DNA from: Pseudomonas chlororaphis
GTDB lineage: Bacteria; Pseudomonadota; Gammaproteobacteria; Pseudomonadales; Pseudomonadaceae
Reading direction: 5' to 3'
Length of the DNA: 64,000 nucleotides
Assembly (NCBI RefSeq): GCF_001921865.1
Contig: NZ_MSCT01000005.1
Span: forward strand, 127,001-191,000
Part shown: piece by piece, positions 11,676 to 25,305 of the stretch
Numbering within the stretch: the first letter of the stretch is position 1
Layout: every line of letters starts with the position of its first letter
Position numbers and translations under genes: made by a program
The notes under the pieces: model-generated
The model's database searches: none
Seen by the model: only the letters and a program-made list of their open reading frames with translations
What the model was told of the DNA's origin: nothing

Positions 11676-13361
11676 TTAGCGCACCAGCATGCCAGTGAAC
11701 CAGTAGGCCTGGGCCAGGGTGATCAGGCCGACGATGGTGGCAAAGAATAGGCTGTGCTTGAGAGTAAAGCGGAACAGGTCCGATTCCTTGCCCACCAGGC
11801 CGGTGGCGGCGCAGGCCACGGCGATCGATTGCGGCGAGATCATCTTGCCGGTCACGCCGCCGCTGGTATTGGCGGCCACCAGCAGAGTGTCATTGACGCC
11901 GATCTGATGCGCGGTGGTGGCTTGCAGCGAGCTGAACAGGGCGTTGGACGAAGTGTCCGAACCGGTCAGGAACACCCCCAGCCAACCCAGGAACGGCGAG
12001 AAGAACGGGAACGCCGCGCCGGTGCCGGCCAGGACCAGGGCCATGGTCGACGACATGCCGGAGTAGTTGGTGACGAAGGCGAAGGCCAGCACCATGCCGA
12101 TGGACAGGATCGGCCAGCGCAGTTCGTAGAAGGTCTCTTTTAAAGTGGTCAGACCAGTTTTGAAATTGATCTTCAGCACTAGCATCGAGATCAGCGCGGA
12201 GAAGAAAATCGCCGTGCCGGTGGCCGAAATCGGGTCGAGTTTGAACACCGCTGGAATCGCGGTCGGGGTGGCGACGATGGGCGCGCTCTTGATCACCAGC
12301 TGATCCAGGTGCGGGATCGCAAAGTTGAAGACCCAGCTGTACATCGAGCCGCCGGCGGCGAACATCGCCTTGAACGGCTTGAGGGTCCAGATAGTGACCA
12401 GTACGGTGAGGATCAGGAACGGCGACCAGGCTTTGAAGATCTCGCCGAAGCTGTAAGGCGAAGGCTGGGTGGTGCGTGGCTGGCCGAAACCGCCGCTTTG
12501 CACGGCTGCGGCGCCGACGCTGGTGGTGGCCGAGGCGAACGAACGCTTGGGTTGCCAGACTTTGAGAAACAGGGTCAGGGCAATCAGGCTGGCCAGGGCC
12601 GAGGTGATGTCTGGCAGTTCTGGGCCGATGAAGTTGGAGGTGAAGTACTGGGTTACGGCGAAGCTCAGGCCGGCCACCAACGCTGCCGGCCAGGTTTCCT
12701 TGACGCCGCGCAGGCCGTCCATCATGAACACCAGCCAGAAAGGTACGAACAGCGACAGCAGCGGCAGTTGGCGGCCGGTCATGGCGCCGATCTTGAACGC
12801 GTCGATACCGGTCACCTGGCCGGCCACGATGATCGGAATGCCCAGCGCGCCAAAGGCTACCGGCGCGGTGTTGGCGATCAGGCACAGGCCGGCGGCGTAC
12901 AGCGGATTGAACCCCAGGCCCACCAGCAAGGCTGCGGTGATGGCGACCGGCGCGCCGAAACCGGCGGCGCCTTCGAGGAAGGCGCCGAAGCAGAAACCGA
13001 TCAGCAGCACCTGCAGGCGCTGGTCGTCGGTGATCGACAGCACGGAGCTGCGGATGACTTCGAACTGGCCGCTCTTGACCGTCAGTTTGTAGAGGAATAC
13101 CGCGGCGACAATGATCCAGGCGATGGGCCACAGGCCATAGGCGAACCCATAGCCGGCGGCGGCGAGCGCCATGTCGGCGGGCATCTGGAAGGCAAGGATC
13201 GCCACCAGGATCGACAACGCCAGGGTGATACTGCCGGCGACATGTCCTTTGAGGCGGAACACGGCCAGAGCCAGGAAGAAGAAAACGATCGGGATGACAG
13301 CGGCGAGGGCGGACAGGCCGAGGCTGCCGAGCGGGCTGTAGAGCTGTTGCCAGGTTTGCAT
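11676..13361 (-). CDS. lldP: L-lactate permease
   Basis: Inner-membrane lactate/proton symporter, 561 aa with about 12-14 hydrophobic helices, of the LctP/LldP family. Family blocks visible: [40 protein letters not shown] and [13 protein letters not shown]. The start [13 protein letters not shown] at 13361 matches the usual N-terminus. It heads the lactate operon and lies directly downstream of the LldR operator at 13413-13429. It would import L- and D-lactate (and possibly glycolate) for the LutABC and D-lactate dehydrogenase enzymes encoded downstream. Confidence 0.96.
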   Translation of the reverse strand: MQTWQQLYSPLGSLGLSALAAVIPIVFFFLALAVFRLKGHVAGSITLALSILVAILAFQMPADMALAAAGYGFAYGLWPIAWIIVAAVFLYKLTVKSGQFEVIRSSVLSITDDQRLQVLLIGFCFGAFLEGAAGFGAPVAITAALLVGLGFNPLYAAGLCLIANTAPVAFGALGIPIIVAGQVTGIDAFKIGAMTGRQLPLLSLFVPFWLVFMMDGLRGVKETWPAALVAGLSFAVTQYFTSNFIGPELPDITSALASLIALTLFLKVWQPKRSFASATTSVGAAAVQSGGFGQPRTTQPSPYSFGEIFKAWSPFLILTVLVTIWTLKPFKAMFAAGGSMYSWVFNFAIPHLDQLVIKSAPIVATPTAIPAVFKLDPISATGTAIFFSALISMLVLKINFKTGLTTLKETFYELRWPILSIGMVLAFAFVTNYSGMSSTMALVLAGTGAAFPFFSPFLGWLGVFLTGSDTSSNALFSSLQATTAHQIGVNDTLLVAANTSGGVTGKMISPQSIAVACAATGLVGKESDLFRFTLKHSLFFATIVGLITLAQAYWFTGMLVR

Positions 13362-13412
13362 ATGGGTGGCCCCTAATTGTTGTTGGTCAGGCACTGGACA
13401 GCGTATTTGGTT

Positions 13413-13429
13413 AATTGGTAAGACCAATT
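13413..13429. promoter_or_regulatory. Probable LldR (FadR-type) operator
   Basis: Perfect palindrome AATTGGT-AAG-ACCAATT, 52 bp before the lldP start and about 190 bp before lldR. FadR-subfamily GntR regulators such as LldR bind AATTGGnnnnnCCAATT-like sites, so the form and place both fit lactate-responsive repression of lldP. Position is seen; binding is inferred. Confidence 0.85.
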
Positions 13430-13621
13430 TACAGTCGCTGTTGGCTAGGGTAAAAGCCTTGTGAGCGGTGTGTCAATTTGCCGCCCTAAAACTTTTGTCG
13501 AAGATGCGGTGCAGATGGCTTCTGATCCGCTTGCCGAGATGCGTTCTGATAGGTGCCGGAGTAGCCCCGATAGGCCAGAATAGAGAGCCCGGCGCGCGGT
13601 CGGGATCGTGGAGAGTGAGTT

Positions 13622-14389
13622 ATGGGGTTTGATCAGATTCGTCAGCGCCGTTTGTCTGACGATATTGTCGAGCGGCTCGAGGGGATGATCCTCGAGGGCA
13701 CGCTGAAGTCCGGCGAGCGCCTGCCGGCGGAGCGTGCGTTGGCGGAGCAATTCGGTGTCTCGCGACCTTCGTTGCGCGAGGCGATCCAGAAGCTCACGGC
13801 CAAAGGCTTGCTGGTCAGTCGCCAAGGCGGCGGCAACTATGTGGTGGAGTCGCTGGGTTCGACCTTCAGCGATCCGCTGTTGCAACTGTTGGAGAGCAAC
13901 CCTGAAGCCCAGCGCGACTTGCTGGAGTTTCGCCACACTCTGGAAGCTTCGTGCGCTTACTACGCAGCCTTGCGGGCCACCGCTGTGGATCGCGAGCGCC
14001 TTACCGCGGCTTTCGAGGGGTTGCAGGATTGCTATGCCCGGGCGGGCGATGCGGGCCGGGCGGAGGAGGGCGCGGCGGATGCGCAATTTCACCTGGCGAT
14101 TGCCGAGGCCAGCCACAACGCCGTGTTGCTGCACACCATTCGCGGCTTGTTCGATCTGCTCAAGCGCAACGTGGTGACCAACATCGGCGGCATGTACAAA
14201 CAGCGCACCGAAACCCGCGACATGCTGATCAGTCAGCACCGCGATCTGTACCAGGCCATTATCGAGGGGCGTGCCGAGCAGGCGCGCGAAATTTCCAGCC
14301 GGCACATTCTGTATGTGCAGGAAGTGCTGGAAGAAGTCCGTCAGGAAGTGCAGCGCGTGGCTCGGGCGGAGCGGCGCAAGGGGATCTAG
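13622..14389 (+). CDS. lldR: GntR/FadR-family lactate regulator
   Basis: 255 aa. An N-terminal winged helix-turn-helix (residues ~8-75, with SGERLPAERALAEQFGVSRP) is followed by an all-helical FCD effector domain (~95-225) with the metal/ligand residues in FRHTLEASCAYYAA and HRDLYQAIIEGR. It is divergent from the lldP-lutABC-dehydrogenase operon and most likely represses it until lactate binds. ATG at 13622 has a GAGAGTGAG region upstream. It resembles LldR of pseudomonads more than PdhR; the neighbourhood decides the call. Confidence 0.93.
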   Translation: MGFDQIRQRRLSDDIVERLEGMILEGTLKSGERLPAERALAEQFGVSRPSLREAIQKLTAKGLLVSRQGGGNYVVESLGSTFSDPLLQLLESNPEAQRDLLEFRHTLEASCAYYAALRATAVDRERLTAAFEGLQDCYARAGDAGRAEEGAADAQFHLAIAEASHNAVLLHTIRGLFDLLKRNVVTNIGGMYKQRTETRDMLISQHRDLYQAIIEGRAEQAREISSRHILYVQEVLEEVRQEVQRVARAERRKGI

Positions 14390-14401
14390 CGGGTGTGGGA
14401 T

Positions 14402-14452
14402 TCATCGCGAGCCGGCTCGTTCCTACAGGGAGCGAGCCGGCCTGCGATCATG
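14402..14452. repeat. REP element / hairpin between lldR and smpB
   Basis: Contains a REP core (reverse: CCTGTAGGAACGAGCCGGCT) immediately followed by an inverted partial copy AGCGAGCCGG, giving a long GC-rich hairpin between two convergent genes. It may double as a weak bidirectional terminator. Confidence 0.65.
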
Positions 14453-14471
14453 GCATCAAGGCAGAAGAGCG

Positions 14472-14954
14472 TTACTCTTCCTTGCCCTTGTTGCGTACCG
14501 CGCGATGCAGCTCACGATCGGAATCACGTTCGCGTTCGGTATGGCGCTTGTCGTATTCCTTCTTGCCTTTGCCGAGCGCGATCTCGCACTTGACCATGTG
14601 CTTGCTCCAGTAGAGCGACAGGCATACGCAGGCATAACCCTTCTGCTGCACGGCGGCGAAAATCTTCTCTAGCTCGCGCTTGTTGAGCAGCAGCTTGCGC
14701 GAACGCACGGGGTCGGCGATCACGTGCGTGCTGGCGGTGGTCAGGGGCGTGAAGTGGCTGCCCAGCAACCAGGCTTCGCCATCCTTGAGCAACACATAAC
14801 TGTCGACCAGTTGTGCCTTGCCTGCGCGCAGACTCTTTACTTCCCAGCCGGCCAGGACCATGCCAGCTTCGAACCGTTGTTCGATGAAGTAATCGTGACG
14901 CGCCTTTTTATTTTGCGCGATGGTCCCTGTGGGGTGTTTCTTCTGTTTAGCCAT
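14472..14954 (-). CDS. smpB: SsrA-binding protein
   Basis: 160-aa tmRNA partner that delivers alanyl-tmRNA to stalled ribosomes. Seen: the OB-fold core with [49 protein letters not shown], and the basic C-terminal tail ([16 protein letters not shown]) that enters the mRNA channel. ATG at 14954 is the standard start; a long open frame runs upstream only by chance, antisense to the transporter gene. It is convergent with lldR. Confidence 0.97.
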   Translation of the reverse strand: MAKQKKHPTGTIAQNKKARHDYFIEQRFEAGMVLAGWEVKSLRAGKAQLVDSYVLLKDGEAWLLGSHFTPLTTASTHVIADPVRSRKLLLNKRELEKIFAAVQQKGYACVCLSLYWSKHMVKCEIALGKGKKEYDKRHTERERDSDRELHRAVRNKGKEE

Positions 14955-15071
14955 AGGGGCGGCATTATAGGCAGTTGCACGCGTGTCGGCTACGGTGTCG
15001 CGGCGTGCTTGAGCAGGTTGAGTGAATCCCGGACAATGCGCGCTCTTTTTTATCGGTTGGGCGCGTTTTTG

Positions 15072-16475
15072 ATGTCGACGGACAAGGTTTCTGTCCACGG
15101 CGGCTGGGCCAGTCGCTGGGTGTTCATCCTCGCGGCGACCGGTGCGGCCGTGGGCCTGGGCAGTATCTGGAAGTTCCCCTACATGGTCGGCGTCTATGGT
15201 GGTGGCACCTTTGTCCTGGTGTTCCTTGCCTGTATTGCGCTGATCGGCGTGCCGGTGATGCTTGCCGAAACCCTGATCGGCCGTCGTGCGCGGCAAAGTC
15301 CGGCGAATGCCTTGAAGGCGCTGGCCCTCGAGGCCGGGCATTCGGCCAAATGGTCCTGGGGCGCGTTCGCCGGGATGATCACGGCGCTGTTGATTCTTTC
15401 TTTTTACAGCGTGGTCGGTGGTTGGTCGCTCGACTACATCATCGATATGGGGCGTGGCGACTTCCAGGGTGTAACGGCGGATCAGGTCGGCGCCCATTTT
15501 GACCGGGTGGTAGCCGACCCTTGGCGCCTGACGTTGTGGCATACGCTTTTCATGCTGTTGTCGGCCGCGGTCATCGCCAAGGGTGTAGTGGCGGGGCTCG
15601 AGCGCAGCCTGCGGATCATGATGCCGCTGCTGTTCGTGATGCTGGTGATTCTGTTGGGTTACAGCTTGAGCACCGGACACTTTATGGAAGGCGTGCATTT
15701 CATGTTCGACTTCAGTACCGACAAGTTGCTCGACGGTCTGTTGCCGGCCATGGGGCATGCGTTCTTTTCCCTCAGTGTCGGTGTCGGTTCCATCATGATT
15801 TACGGCGCTTACATGCCGAAGCATTCCTCCATCTCCGGCACTATTGTCGGCGTGGCGCTGCTGGATACCTTCGTTTCGCTGCTGGCGGGGCTGGCGCTTT
15901 TTCCGATTGTGTTTGCCGCTGGGCTGAATCCGAGTGAAGGCCCGGGGTTGATGTTCGTCAGTTTGCCGTTTGCCTTTGGTAATGTGGCATTCGGCCAGTT
16001 GATGGGCGTGGTGTTTTTTATCCTGGTGGCCATCGCCGCCTGGAGCTCGGCGATTTCGCTGTTGGAGCCGATGGTGGCTTACCTGGTCGAACGAACCCGG
16101 GTCCGTCGTGGCTGGGTGACTTTCTGGCTGGCGTTCAGCTGTTGGTTTGTCGGTTTGGGAACGGTGTTCTCCTTTAATATCTGGCAACAGGCCAAGTTTT
16201 TCGTGAACGAAGGCGGGGCTTTCCATCTCTACCAATGGGGAGCGGCAAGTGGTCTGGATTTCTTTGGGGTGATCGATTTTTTCACCTCGCGGATCATGTT
16301 GCCCTTGGGCGGCCTCTGCTTTGTGGTGTTTGCGGGTTGGGTGATGGGGCGCGAGGCGGTTCGCGATGAGCTGTCGATTCGCAGTCCGCTGATTTTTGCC
16401 CTGACCCTGTTTTTGATGCGCTATGTGGCGCCCATTGGCATCCTTATAGTGTTTGCCGCCCAGTTGTGGAAATGA
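15072..16475 (+). CDS. Sodium-dependent transporter (NSS/SNF family)
   Basis: 467-aa inner-membrane protein of the neurotransmitter:sodium symporter family with about 12 helices. The family signature is at the N-terminus ([28 protein letters not shown] region), including the unwound TM1 sodium/substrate site. ATG at 15072 ([12 protein letters not shown]) is preferred; an ATG 12 codons upstream is possible. Substrate is likely an amino acid but cannot be told from sequence. It is divergent from smpB and is followed 7 bp later by the RatA-like gene. Confidence 0.92.
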   Translation: MSTDKVSVHGGWASRWVFILAATGAAVGLGSIWKFPYMVGVYGGGTFVLVFLACIALIGVPVMLAETLIGRRARQSPANALKALALEAGHSAKWSWGAFAGMITALLILSFYSVVGGWSLDYIIDMGRGDFQGVTADQVGAHFDRVVADPWRLTLWHTLFMLLSAAVIAKGVVAGLERSLRIMMPLLFVMLVILLGYSLSTGHFMEGVHFMFDFSTDKLLDGLLPAMGHAFFSLSVGVGSIMIYGAYMPKHSSISGTIVGVALLDTFVSLLAGLALFPIVFAAGLNPSEGPGLMFVSLPFAFGNVAFGQLMGVVFFILVAIAAWSSAISLLEPMVAYLVERTRVRRGWVTFWLAFSCWFVGLGTVFSFNIWQQAKFFVNEGGAFHLYQWGAASGLDFFGVIDFFTSRIMLPLGGLCFVVFAGWVMGREAVRDELSIRSPLIFALTLFLMRYVAPIGILIVFAAQLWK

Positions 16476-16482
16476 CGCTGAC

Positions 16483-16917
16483 ATGACGACACATATTCAA
16501 CGCTCGGCCCTGCTGCCTTATCCGGCGCAGTTCTTGTACGACCTGGTCAATGACGTGGCTCGTTACCCAGAGTTCTTGCCCTGGTGTTCGTCGGCCGAGG
16601 TGCTGGAGAGCAGCGAGGTGCAGATGCGCGCCAGCCTGGCCGTTGCCAAGGGCGGGCTCAGTCAGCACTTCGTCACGCGCAATACCCTGGTCCCGGGCCA
16701 GTCGATCGAGATGAACCTGGAGGAAGGGCCGTTCAACCAGTTGCATGGTGTCTGGATCTTCAAGCCGCTGGGTGAAAAGGCCTGCAAGATCAGCCTGGAT
16801 CTGTCGTTCGACTATGCCGGCCCCTTGGTTCGTGCAACCTTGGGCCCGTTGTTCAATCAGGCGGCTAACACGCTGGTCGATGCGTTTTGTCAGCGGGCCA
16901 AGCAGTTGCATGCCTGA
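16483..16917 (+). CDS. RatA/Coq10-like START-domain protein
   Basis: 144 aa, SRPBCC/START fold (polyketide cyclase family), with the conserved N-terminus [19 protein letters not shown] and [12 protein letters not shown]. Relatives are the E. coli RatA protein and mitochondrial Coq10, which binds ubiquinone. A role in quinone handling or ribosome association is family knowledge, not visible here. It overlaps the RnfH-like gene by 8 bp; this pairing is conserved in proteobacteria. Confidence 0.9.
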   Translation: MTTHIQRSALLPYPAQFLYDLVNDVARYPEFLPWCSSAEVLESSEVQMRASLAVAKGGLSQHFVTRNTLVPGQSIEMNLEEGPFNQLHGVWIFKPLGEKACKISLDLSFDYAGPLVRATLGPLFNQAANTLVDAFCQRAKQLHA

Positions 16918-17230
16918 GCCGATGATTGAGATCGAGGTGGTCTATGCCGCAGTCGAGCGGCAGCTATTGCTTACTATTGCGGTGCCATCAGGGACGACAG
17001 TTCGTGGGGCGGTGAAAAGCTCCGGGATAGGGGAGCAGTTTCCAGAGCTGGACCTGGACAGCTGTCCGCTGGGGATTTTTGGCAAGGCGGTGGCTGATCC
17101 AGAGGGGCGACAGGTTCTGGCAGGGGACCGTATCGAGATCTATCGTCCATTGCTGGCCGATCCCAAAGAGGTCCGGCGTTTACGTGCGGCAAAGGCGGCC
17201 TTGGCCCGGGCTCGTACTTCGGATTCCTGA
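16910..17230 (+). CDS. RnfH-family protein (UPF0125)
   Basis: 106-aa ubiquitin-like beta-grasp protein. Conserved features: MIEIEVVYA at the start, GIFGKAV, and DRIEIYRPLLADPKEVRRLRAA at the end. The start at 16910 overlaps the RatA-like gene by 8 bp; an in-frame ATG at 16922 is an alternative and matches where many homologues align. The RatA-RnfH pair was once proposed as a toxin-antitoxin module, but the wide conservation argues for a housekeeping role. A terminator follows. Confidence 0.88.
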   Translation: MPEPMIEIEVVYAAVERQLLLTIAVPSGTTVRGAVKSSGIGEQFPELDLDSCPLGIFGKAVADPEGRQVLAGDRIEIYRPLLADPKEVRRLRAAKAALARARTSDS

Positions 17231-17250
17231 GCAAATAGACAGGCAACAAA

Positions 17251-17275
17251 AAGCCCGGACTTGCCGGGCTTCTTT
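17251..17275 (+). terminator. Intrinsic terminator between rnfH-like gene and bamE
   Basis: AAGCCCGG / CCGGGCTT hairpin with a short loop, then TTTATTT. It lies between convergent genes and probably serves both. Confidence 0.85.
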
Positions 17276-17288
17276 ATTTCGCCACAAA

Positions 17289-17816
17289 TTATTGCGGCGA
17301 GGTGTCCAGCGGTTCTGGTGTAGGGACCGGAACAGTCTCGACGTTGTCGACATCTTTCTGAATCTGGTCGAGCAGAGAGCCTGGTTTGGCCGGTTTTTCC
17401 GGTTTTGGCTGCTCGGCATTTTGGGCGGGGGTGTTTACGGTGGTGCCGCTTTCCTTGCCCAGAATGGCTTCGTCGCGGCTTACGCCAGGCATGAAGTCAC
17501 CGGAAAGGCTTACCAGCTGGTCGCTACCGTTGAAGATAACGCTGACGCGTTCCTGTTGGCGTTCACCGCCACCTGGCTGCAGGCTGTACAGGTAATCCCA
17601 GCGATCGGCGTGGAACGTGTCGGTCAGCAGAGGGTTGCCCATGATAAACCGTACTTGCCGACGGGTCATTCCCGGGCGTAACTGGTCTATCATGTCCTGC
17701 GTGACGACATTGCCCTGCTGGATGTCGATTTTGTAAACCCCGGGGAATGAACAACCGGCGAGTGCGAGCAGTCCCACGAAGGTGAAACTGGTTAGCAAGA
17801 GCTTGGTGTTTTGCAT
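17289..17816 (-). CDS. bamE: Outer membrane assembly lipoprotein BamE (OmlA/SmpA)
   Basis: 175-aa lipoprotein of the BAM complex that inserts beta-barrel proteins. Signal sequence with lipobox LAGC (Cys about residue 22), then the BamE fold: [20 protein letters not shown] and [23 protein letters not shown]. The C-terminal extension (about 60 residues, rich in Pro, Glu and Lys) is longer than in E. coli (113 aa) and probably disordered; a long tail is usual in Pseudomonas OmlA. It is divergent from fur, as in other pseudomonads. Confidence 0.95.
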   Translation of the reverse strand: MQNTKLLLTSFTFVGLLALAGCSFPGVYKIDIQQGNVVTQDMIDQLRPGMTRRQVRFIMGNPLLTDTFHADRWDYLYSLQPGGGERQQERVSVIFNGSDQLVSLSGDFMPGVSRDEAILGKESGTTVNTPAQNAEQPKPEKPAKPGSLLDQIQKDVDNVETVPVPTPEPLDTSPQ

Positions 17817-17914
17817 CGGTGGGCGACTTCCACTATCTTGGCTGGGACAACGTAAACCCCGATCATACCCGCATTAAGAGAAGCTGCGAAGCAGCATCCG
17901 CGAGAAAGCTGACC

Positions 17915-18319
17915 ATGGTTGAAAATAGCGAACTACGTAAAGCCGGCCTTAAAGTGACTCTGCCACGAGTCAAAATTCTACAAATGCTCGATTCCGCCGA
18001 GCAGCGACACATGAGTGCCGAGGATGTTTACAAGGCGCTGATGGAAGCTGGCGAGGATGTCGGTCTGGCCACGGTTTACCGTGTCCTGACTCAGTTTGAA
18101 GCAGCAGGCCTTGTGGTCCGCCACAATTTTGATGGTGGTCATGCTGTATTCGAACTGGCTGACGGCGGTCACCACGACCATATGGTCAACGTGGATTCCG
18201 GTGAAGTGATCGAATTCTTCGACGAAGAAATCGAGAAGCTGCAGAAGGCGATTGTCGAGAAGCATGGCTTCGAGTTGGTGGACCACAACTTGGTGCTGTA
18301 CGTCCGTACGAAGAAGTAA
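17915..18319 (+). CDS. fur: Ferric uptake regulator
   Basis: 134 aa, the normal Pseudomonas length. Winged-helix DNA-binding N-terminus (LRKAGLKVTLPRVKILQML, VYRVLTQFEAAGLV), then the metal-binding dimerisation domain with GGHHDHMVNVDSGEVIEF. It lacks the CxxC zinc motif of E. coli Fur, as is typical for Pseudomonas Fur. Fe(II)-dependent repressor of siderophore and iron-uptake genes. The start MVENSELRK at 17915 is supported by family alignment; the upstream in-frame extension is not conserved. Confidence 0.97.
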   Translation: MVENSELRKAGLKVTLPRVKILQMLDSAEQRHMSAEDVYKALMEAGEDVGLATVYRVLTQFEAAGLVVRHNFDGGHAVFELADGGHHDHMVNVDSGEVIEFFDEEIEKLQKAIVEKHGFELVDHNLVLYVRTKK

Positions 18320-18352
18320 ACATGTCACGCGGATCCTGTCCGCGAAACGATC

Positions 18353-18381
18353 GAAGGCGACCTCAGGGTCGCCTTCGTGCT
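18353..18381 (+). terminator. Terminator between fur and recN
   Basis: Ten-bp perfect stem GAAGGCGACC / GGTCGCCTTC with loop TCAG, followed by GTGCTTTC. It separates convergent fur and recN. Confidence 0.8.
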
Positions 18382-18407
18382 TTCTGCTCTATTAAAGAAG
18401 CAGGTTG

Positions 18408-20081
18408 TCAGGCCTTGGCGGTCACCACCATTTTTTTCGCATGGGCCAGCGACTCCTTGGTCAGGTCGATGCCACCCAGCATGCGCGCCACCTCTTCGAT
18501 CCGCTCGGTCTTGCCCAGTTTGGATACGGCGGTGTGAGTCGCATCGTTGCCACGCACCTTGTGCACAAACAGATGTTGGTGGCCCTGGGCCGCCACTTGC
18601 GGCAAGTGGGTAACGGTCAAGACCTGGCCGCGCTCGCCAAGGCGACGTAACAGCTGGCCGACGATTTCCGCAGTCGGCCCGCCGATGCCGACGTCCACTT
18701 CGTCGAATACCAGGGTGGGGATGCGGGAGGTTTGCGCGGTAATTACCTGGATGGCCAGGCTGATTCGCGACAGCTCGCCGCCGGATGCCACTTTGGCCAG
18801 GGCCTTGAGCGGTTGGCCGGGGTTGGCACTGACCAGCAACTCGACCTGCTCGAGACCATTGGGCTGCAATTCGTCGCCATTGTTGGTATGAAGTTCGATG
18901 GTAAAGCGTCCCCCGGGCATGCCCAGGCGCTGGATTTCCTGTTCTACGGCGCTGGCCAGGCTGGTTGCGGCCTCTTGGCGCAGTTCGCTCAGTTCCCTGG
19001 CCTTTTCGTGATAGTGCCGGGCATAGGATTTCAGTTCGTCTCCCAGGCGCTCGATGGATTCGTCGTTGGCGTCCAGTGTTTCGATTTCGTCCAGCAGTTT
19101 CTGCTGCATGGCCACCACCTCGGTGGGCTGGATCCGGTGTTTGCGCGCCAGGGAATAGATGGCGTCCAGCCGCTCCTCCAGTTGCTGCAGGCGCGCCGGG
19201 TCCGCGTCGAAATGGTCGACGAAACGGTTCAGTTCACCGACGGCTTCCTCGACCTGGATCTGTGCGCTGGCCAGTAGATTGGTGGCTTCTGCCAGTGCGC
19301 CGGAGGCATTGCCAATGCTCGACAGGCGATTGAGGCTCACCGTCAGTGCACTGAGGACATTCCCCGAATCGCTTTCGCTGCAGTGCTCCACAACCTGTCG
19401 GCAGATGCCCAGCAGGCTTTCGGCGTTGGTCAGGTTCTTGTGTTCGAGCTCCAGTTGTTCGAGTTCGTTTTCGCCCAGGGCCAAATTCTCCAGTTCCTCT
19501 AACTGGTAGCTGAGGAGTTGGTGGCGAGCCCGCTGCTCATCCCCTGAATTGGAGAGGCGCTCCAGCTCTTGGCGGGTCTGGCGCCAGCGCTGGGCGGCCA
19601 GAGATACCTGGCGAGCGAGGTCGGTTGCGCCGGCGTATTCATCGAGCAGGCGGCGGTGGGTGTCGGTTTTCAGTAGCGACTGGTGCTCGTGCTGGCTGTG
19701 AATATCGATCAGCAGCTCGCCGAGAGCCTTGAGGTCGCCCAGCGGGCAGGGTGAGCCGTTGATGTAGCCACGCGAACGCCCTTCGGCGGTGATGACCCGG
19801 CGCAGGATGCAGGGGCTGTCGTTGTCCAGGTCGCGCTCGGCGAGCCAGATGCGGGCTTCGGGAATGTCCTCGAGGTCGAAGGTCGCGAGAATGTCGGCTT
19901 TGTCCGCGCCTGGGCGGACCACGCCGCTGTCGGCGCGATCACCGAGGGTCAGGCCCAGGGCGTCGAGCATGATCGACTTGCCGGCGCCGGTTTCGCCTGT
20001 GATGACGCTCATCCCGCGATCCAGTTCCAGATCGAGATGTTCAACGATGGCGTAGTTGTGTACGGACAGGTGCACCAGCAT
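18408..20081 (-). CDS. recN: DNA repair protein RecN
   Basis: 557-aa SMC-like ATPase that helps double-strand break repair. Walker A GETGAGKS at residues ~30-37, a long central coiled coil (~150-360), ABC signature-like VASGGELSRISLA, and Walker B PTLVFDEVDVGIGG. ATG at 20081. The LexA box 25 bp upstream indicates SOS induction. It is divergent from the heat-shock grpE gene. Confidence 0.97.
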   Translation of the reverse strand: MLVHLSVHNYAIVEHLDLELDRGMSVITGETGAGKSIMLDALGLTLGDRADSGVVRPGADKADILATFDLEDIPEARIWLAERDLDNDSPCILRRVITAEGRSRGYINGSPCPLGDLKALGELLIDIHSQHEHQSLLKTDTHRRLLDEYAGATDLARQVSLAAQRWRQTRQELERLSNSGDEQRARHQLLSYQLEELENLALGENELEQLELEHKNLTNAESLLGICRQVVEHCSESDSGNVLSALTVSLNRLSSIGNASGALAEATNLLASAQIQVEEAVGELNRFVDHFDADPARLQQLEERLDAIYSLARKHRIQPTEVVAMQQKLLDEIETLDANDESIERLGDELKSYARHYHEKARELSELRQEAATSLASAVEQEIQRLGMPGGRFTIELHTNNGDELQPNGLEQVELLVSANPGQPLKALAKVASGGELSRISLAIQVITAQTSRIPTLVFDEVDVGIGGPTAEIVGQLLRRLGERGQVLTVTHLPQVAAQGHQHLFVHKVRGNDATHTAVSKLGKTERIEEVARMLGGIDLTKESLAHAKKMVVTAKA

Positions 20082-20105
20082 AAAGGCCGCTCCCAGGCTT
20101 TAGGT

Positions 20106-20121
20106 CTGGTTATTTATACAG
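20106..20121 (-). promoter_or_regulatory. LexA (SOS) box upstream of recN
   Basis: Read towards recN: CTGTATAAATAACCAG, a CTG-N10-CAG site with the AT-rich centre of the LexA consensus, 25 bp before the start codon. RecN is an SOS gene in gamma-proteobacteria. Confidence 0.88.
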
Positions 20122-20252
20122 TGTTTTGTTTTGGGCTGACAATGCCCGCTCTTAGCTCGATTCGCTTGAATCGTAGGGTTTTTTATCGCGTGCCGGAATG
20201 GTTGGTGGGCGGCGTTCTGGCCCGGGCAATGTTTTTTGCCGGCGGCACAGCC

Positions 20253-20280
20253 CTTGAACCTGGAAAATGCGGCCCCATAT
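20253..20280 (+). promoter_or_regulatory. Sigma-32 heat-shock promoter of grpE-dnaK
   Basis: CTTGAA (20253-20258), a 14-bp spacer, then CCCCATAT (20273-20280), an almost exact RpoH promoter. Transcription would begin near 20287, about 50 nt before the grpE ATG. Confidence 0.93.
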
Positions 20281-20335
20281 ATCTGGGCAGAAGCGTGAGT
20301 TGAGCTCACGGACGATATTGAAAGGAGAGAATGGT

Positions 20336-20902
20336 ATGGCTGACGAACAGACGCTGGACACGCAAAATCTCGACGCCAATCAGGCCCCCGAGGCTTCGGG
20401 CGAAGATCTGGCGGCTCGTGTGCAAGTGCTCGAAGAGCAGTTGGCTGGCGCTCAGGATCAGGCATTGCGTGTCGCGGCCGATCTGCAGAACGTCCGCCGT
20501 CGCGCCGAGCAGGATGTAGAAAAAGCCCATAAATTTGCCCTCGAGCGTTTTGCTGGTGACCTGTTGCCGGTGATCGACAGTCTCGAGCGCGGCCTTGAGC
20601 TGTCCAGTCCGGACGACGAAAGCATCCGTCCGATGCGCGAAGGGATCGAGCTGACCCTGAAAATGTTCCAGGACACCCTGAAGCGTTATCAGCTGGAAGC
20701 GATCGATCCGCATGGCGAACCGTTCAACGCTGAGCTGCACCAGGCGATGGCGATGCAGGAAAGTGCCGACGTCGAGCCGAACAGTGTCCTCAAGGTGTTC
20801 CAGAAGGGCTATCAGCTCAACGGCCGCCTGCTGCGCCCGGCCATGGTTGTGGTCAGCAAGGCCCCAGCGCCGGTTTCGCCTTCGATTGACGAGAAGGCTT
20901 GA
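20336..20902 (+). CDS. grpE: Nucleotide exchange factor GrpE
   Basis: 188-aa cofactor that releases ADP from DnaK. N-terminal coiled coil ([20 protein letters not shown]) and the C-terminal beta domain ([39 protein letters not shown]). The start [11 protein letters not shown] at 20336 has AAAGGAGAG upstream; the open frame from 20267 includes promoter sequence and so cannot be the start. It is first in grpE-dnaK-dnaJ and under the sigma-32 promoter. Confidence 0.97.
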   Translation: MADEQTLDTQNLDANQAPEASGEDLAARVQVLEEQLAGAQDQALRVAADLQNVRRRAEQDVEKAHKFALERFAGDLLPVIDSLERGLELSSPDDESIRPMREGIELTLKMFQDTLKRYQLEAIDPHGEPFNAELHQAMAMQESADVEPNSVLKVFQKGYQLNGRLLRPAMVVVSKAPAPVSPSIDEKA

Positions 20903-21004
20903 AATCGCGCACAGGGCCCCCATTTATAGGTCAAGCGTTTGAGTGCTACCGCAGTTAGCCACCACTGCTGCGGCAACAAAATCTAAAGTTTCGGGAGAGT
21001 TAAC

Positions 21005-22921
<1,917 letters not shown>

Positions 22922-23244
22922 GACTGCTTGTTGGTCGGCCGGTTGACTGCCTTTGTGCAGTGACTGGTAGGATGTCGCCGCGCGGGAGCTTGCTCCCGCG
23001 TTGGCGTGTCTGGAGCAAGCGAAATTTTTACAGCGCGCGACGCTTTCGCGCGCTGGCGGTACGAGGGGAAATGCTCCTGCTTTCCGCTCGGGATTGCCGC
23101 AGTTGTCGGCCAGTCTGTTGGTCGTCTATCCAAGACCAGGATCGTTGAATTGACGTGAGTTGGGTCCGGGCCTGTATTGGGGCTCAACGAGTTTGGCGGG
23201 GCTCAGGAGAGCGTTGCCGAACGTCCTTAAGAGTGTGAAGACTT
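22922..23244. other. dnaK-dnaJ spacer with two strong hairpins
   Basis: 323 bp without a gene. It contains the palindrome CGCGGGAGCTTGCTCCCGCG at 22981-23000, a REP-like core, and a second hairpin CAGCGCGCGA / TCGCGCGCTG at 23031-23055. Neither has a U tract, so they look more like RNA-processing, stability or partial-termination elements between dnaK and dnaJ than like full terminators. Confidence 0.6.
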
Positions 23245-25186
<1,942 letters not shown>

Positions 25187-25195
25187 GATGCATCC

Positions 25196-25232
25196 AAAAC
25201 AGGGCTCGGCTTCGCGCTTGAGCCCTGTTTTA
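25196..25232 (+). terminator. Intrinsic terminator after dapB
   Basis: AAAACAGGGCTC / GAGCCCTGTTTTA, a 12-bp stem beginning 10 bases after the dapB stop. Confidence 0.9.
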
Positions 25233-25305
25233 CCCCGCTAAGCGATGTCCTGTCGCATTCCTCTGCCTTTAAGGCTCTTTAGCGGTGGACCGAAAAAGCC
25301 TTTTT

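Noticed and set aside
16483..17230. RatA/RnfH pair as a toxin-antitoxin system
   Set aside because: Both are widely conserved housekeeping families; RatA is a Coq10-like START protein, and nothing here shows toxin-antitoxin features.
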